This document shows positions 62,076-64,000 of a stretch of 64,000 nucleotides of DNA, piece after piece; position 1 is the first letter of the stretch; every line of letters begins with the position of its first letter. The notes under the pieces were generated by a model. That model was not told the origin of the DNA. It did no database searches and saw only the letters and a program-made list of their open reading frames with translations. Source of the DNA: Alicyclobacillus sp. Its GTDB lineage: Bacteria; Bacillota; Bacilli; Alicyclobacillales; Alicyclobacillaceae. Where the stretch lies: positions 1 to 64,000 of the forward strand of contig NZ_JAIMAV010000004.1 of the NCBI RefSeq assembly GCF_023511815.1. Direction: 5' to 3'. The position numbers and the translations under genes are program-made.

Positions 62076-63705
62076 GGACCATCCCTCCTCGCCTGCGCCA
62101 GCGCATCCCCCAACCCGCCACGATCACGGCCGCCAGAACCACCGCCGCCGCCGGGATGACGGGCACGAAGTGCCGTCGAAGGACAAAGATGTGGCCGGAC
62201 CCGTACAGGGTCAGAACCAGTTCCGGCGGGTCCTGCGGGGAGAACCGAACGGTCTGCACATGCACCACGTTGGTCTGAAACACGCGCCAGTTGCGAACCA
62301 GCTGTCCGTCCCGCCAGGTGTAGGAGGTGAAATAGCGCACCGGGCTGTCGCGCAACCAGCTCGGGTCATCGGTCAGGATCTCCGGCAGGCCGTCGCCGGG
62401 GAAGCGAACGGAACCCTCAAACCGAAGCGAGTCGTTCGGCGCCGTGTACAACGTCCGCCACATCCCATGTTCCGCCGAGAGGATGGATGCCGGTTGACCG
62501 TTGACGAAGATCACATCGCGGCCGGTGTTGTCCACCGGGCCCACCACGACATCGTTGGGCAACGGGTTGTCGGCCGGTCCCCGGTACGTGCTGACCACCT
62601 CGCCGCGGTCGAGGGACACAATCTGCAGGCGATTGACCCCCTGCACCAGCACCTCGTGCGCCCCAGGGGCGGTGAACGCCCCCTGTCCGACGATGGTGCT
62701 GCCGTCCACCGGAATGTGGATGGACTTGCCCTGCCACTGCCCACGCAGGACCCCGTCCTCGACCACCAGCCGGGGTTTTTCCTGGACGCCGAGGGCCCCC
62801 AGCACCTGTTGCCACTGCCGGGCCTCCTCCGCCTGGACGGTGTTGCCGAGCCCCGTCACCGCGGCCCCCGCATCGGCCGGGGACAACGCCATCCGCGTCA
62901 GATCCCGCGCGTCGGCCGCGGGACCCATGTACTGCAGCACGCGGTCTCCGTCGAGAATCCAATCGGCGCGCACAAAAGGAAAAAACGGCGCGATGAACGG
63001 CGTGAGGTCCAGGCGCGCCAGTGTATCGGGCGAGGCGGGCGTGAGGGCCAGCCCGCCGCCCGAGGGCGCCAGCTGAACATACGCGTACCTGTGGCCGAAA
63101 TCCCGCAGCATCTCGCCGAGCGCCCCCGGGCTGCCGGTGGCCTCCAGCGCCTCGCGCTGGATCTCCTGCTGCGTCTCTGTCACGTTGGCCAGCGTCACCA
63201 CCGCCTGACCGTGGTCCGTCTGCACGACCTCCAGCGGGAGGGCCGGAAGATCGGCGGGATCGAACCCCACCCGCGTATGGTAGACGACGCGAAAGTGGGT
63301 GAGAAACGCCCATTGATCCAACGGCAACCAGGCGTTCATCCCGGCCAGCGCGATGGTGCAAAGCAGCAGTGCGGCCGGCCGGACCCGGCCGACGATCCGC
63401 GCCAGCACACAAAGGCCGAGGACCATCACCAGGCCCAGGGCAAGGGCGGCGGCCAACGGTCTGGCCGCCAGGCGGTCCATCCCCTCGCCCATGAGCAGAG
63501 CGAACAGGGTGAAGGTCACAAAGCGGCGGCGCGCCTCGGGAACGATGGATGTCCACCACAGGCAGGCGAGCAGCGCGATCGCCAACACCCCGTAGACGGA
63601 GCCGTCCAGCGCGAGCGGACGGATGAACCACACGTCGACCAGATTCACGAACACGGCCCACAGGAGATACCGAAGGACCTGTCCACTACCGCGCATCCGC
63701 GTCAT
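62059..63705 (-). CDS. Membrane protein with N-terminal TM bundle, large extracellular domain (possibly beta-propeller) and C-terminal TM
   Basis: 548 aa; hydrophobic N-terminus (~5 TM), GRDVIFVNGQPASILSAEHGMWRTL...GDGLPEILTDDPSW-type repeats, C-terminal FVPVIPAAAVVLAAVIVAGWGMRWRRR. Confidence 0.7.
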   Translation of the reverse strand: MTRMRGSGQVLRYLLWAVFVNLVDVWFIRPLALDGSVYGVLAIALLACLWWTSIVPEARRRFVTFTLFALLMGEGMDRLAARPLAAALALGLVMVLGLCVLARIVGRVRPAALLLCTIALAGMNAWLPLDQWAFLTHFRVVYHTRVGFDPADLPALPLEVVQTDHGQAVVTLANVTETQQEIQREALEATGSPGALGEMLRDFGHRYAYVQLAPSGGGLALTPASPDTLARLDLTPFIAPFFPFVRADWILDGDRVLQYMGPAADARDLTRMALSPADAGAAVTGLGNTVQAEEARQWQQVLGALGVQEKPRLVVEDGVLRGQWQGKSIHIPVDGSTIVGQGAFTAPGAHEVLVQGVNRLQIVSLDRGEVVSTYRGPADNPLPNDVVVGPVDNTGRDVIFVNGQPASILSAEHGMWRTLYTAPNDSLRFEGSVRFPGDGLPEILTDDPSWLRDSPVRYFTSYTWRDGQLVRNWRVFQTNVVHVQTVRFSPQDPPELVLTLYGSGHIFVLRRHFVPVIPAAAVVLAAVIVAGWGMRWRRRGGMVHAKER

Positions 63706-64000
63706 GGGGCACCTCCTTTTGACCGCCGCGGCCCCAGATGAGCAACAGTGTGGCGATGGTGAAATACGTCACCGCCATCGGCGCGAACTCGAACACGTTC
63801 TCCATGACGTTGTGCACAAGCACCGCGACAAGCCCGGTGACCCCCCCGATGGCGACGTACCGGTCCCGCCCGGGCAGGGATCGCAACGGGCCCTGGAACA
63901 GGTCCCGCATCAAGGCCAGATGCATCGCGAGAAACAGCGTGAGTCCGACGAGGCCCGTTTCCGCAAGGGTCTTCGCGTAGTAGTTGTCGGAGTAGATGCC
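63686..64000 (-). CDS. O-antigen ligase/polymerase (Wzy/WaaL-like), C-terminal fragment running off the window edge
   Basis: GIYSDNYYAKTLAETGLVGLTLFLAMHLALMRDLFQGPLRSLPGRDRYVAIGGVTGLVAVLVHNVMENVFEFAPMAVTYFTIATLLLIWG. Confidence 0.75.
   Translation of the reverse strand, partial: GIYSDNYYAKTLAETGLVGLTLFLAMHLALMRDLFQGPLRSLPGRDRYVAIGGVTGLVAVLVHNVMENVFEFAPMAVTYFTIATLLLIWGRGGQKEVPHDADAR

Noticed and set aside
61831-63741. 636-aa plus-strand ORF
   Set aside because: Antisense to the coupled envelope genes; His/Arg-rich shadow translation.

Overview
The window is almost entirely a high-GC Bacillota (Bacillales-type) chromosomal segment, read mainly on the minus strand. From high to low coordinates it carries: a 3-gene envelope module (O-antigen-ligase-like protein, membrane protein, lipoprotein); a 47-aa microprotein; an HlyD-type adaptor; rplS, rbgA, rnhB, a ylqG-like and a ylqH-like gene, and a yraN-like gene; yifB/comM on the plus strand; sucC-sucD, dprA, topA, trmFO, xerC, hslV-hslU; a large fla/che cluster (flgB to cheD plus a ylxL-like gene); rpsB, tsf, pyrH, frr, uppS, cdsA, dxr, rseP, polC; tdk on the plus strand; and rimP, nusA, ylxR, ylxQ and a truncated infB. 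The gene order matches the B. subtilis fla/che region, but sigD, cheB, codY and proS are missing from their usual positions. The first ~1.15 kb does not belong with the rest. A low-GC acyl-CoA synthetase fragment and a pyruvate-kinase-C-like start are joined to a carB fragment, which is then joined to infB cut at its G3 (DTPG) motif. This looks like a chimeric contig end. I saw no CRISPR array, tRNA/rRNA gene, prophage or transposase. I did not find a convincing new defence or mobile system. The best candidates for undescribed biology are the envelope triad at the right end and the self-contained, operator-flanked microprotein gene at ~61.0-61.2 kb. Other noteworthy items are regulatory leaders (rimP, L19), an intergenic 13-bp tandem repeat, and duplicated terminators.
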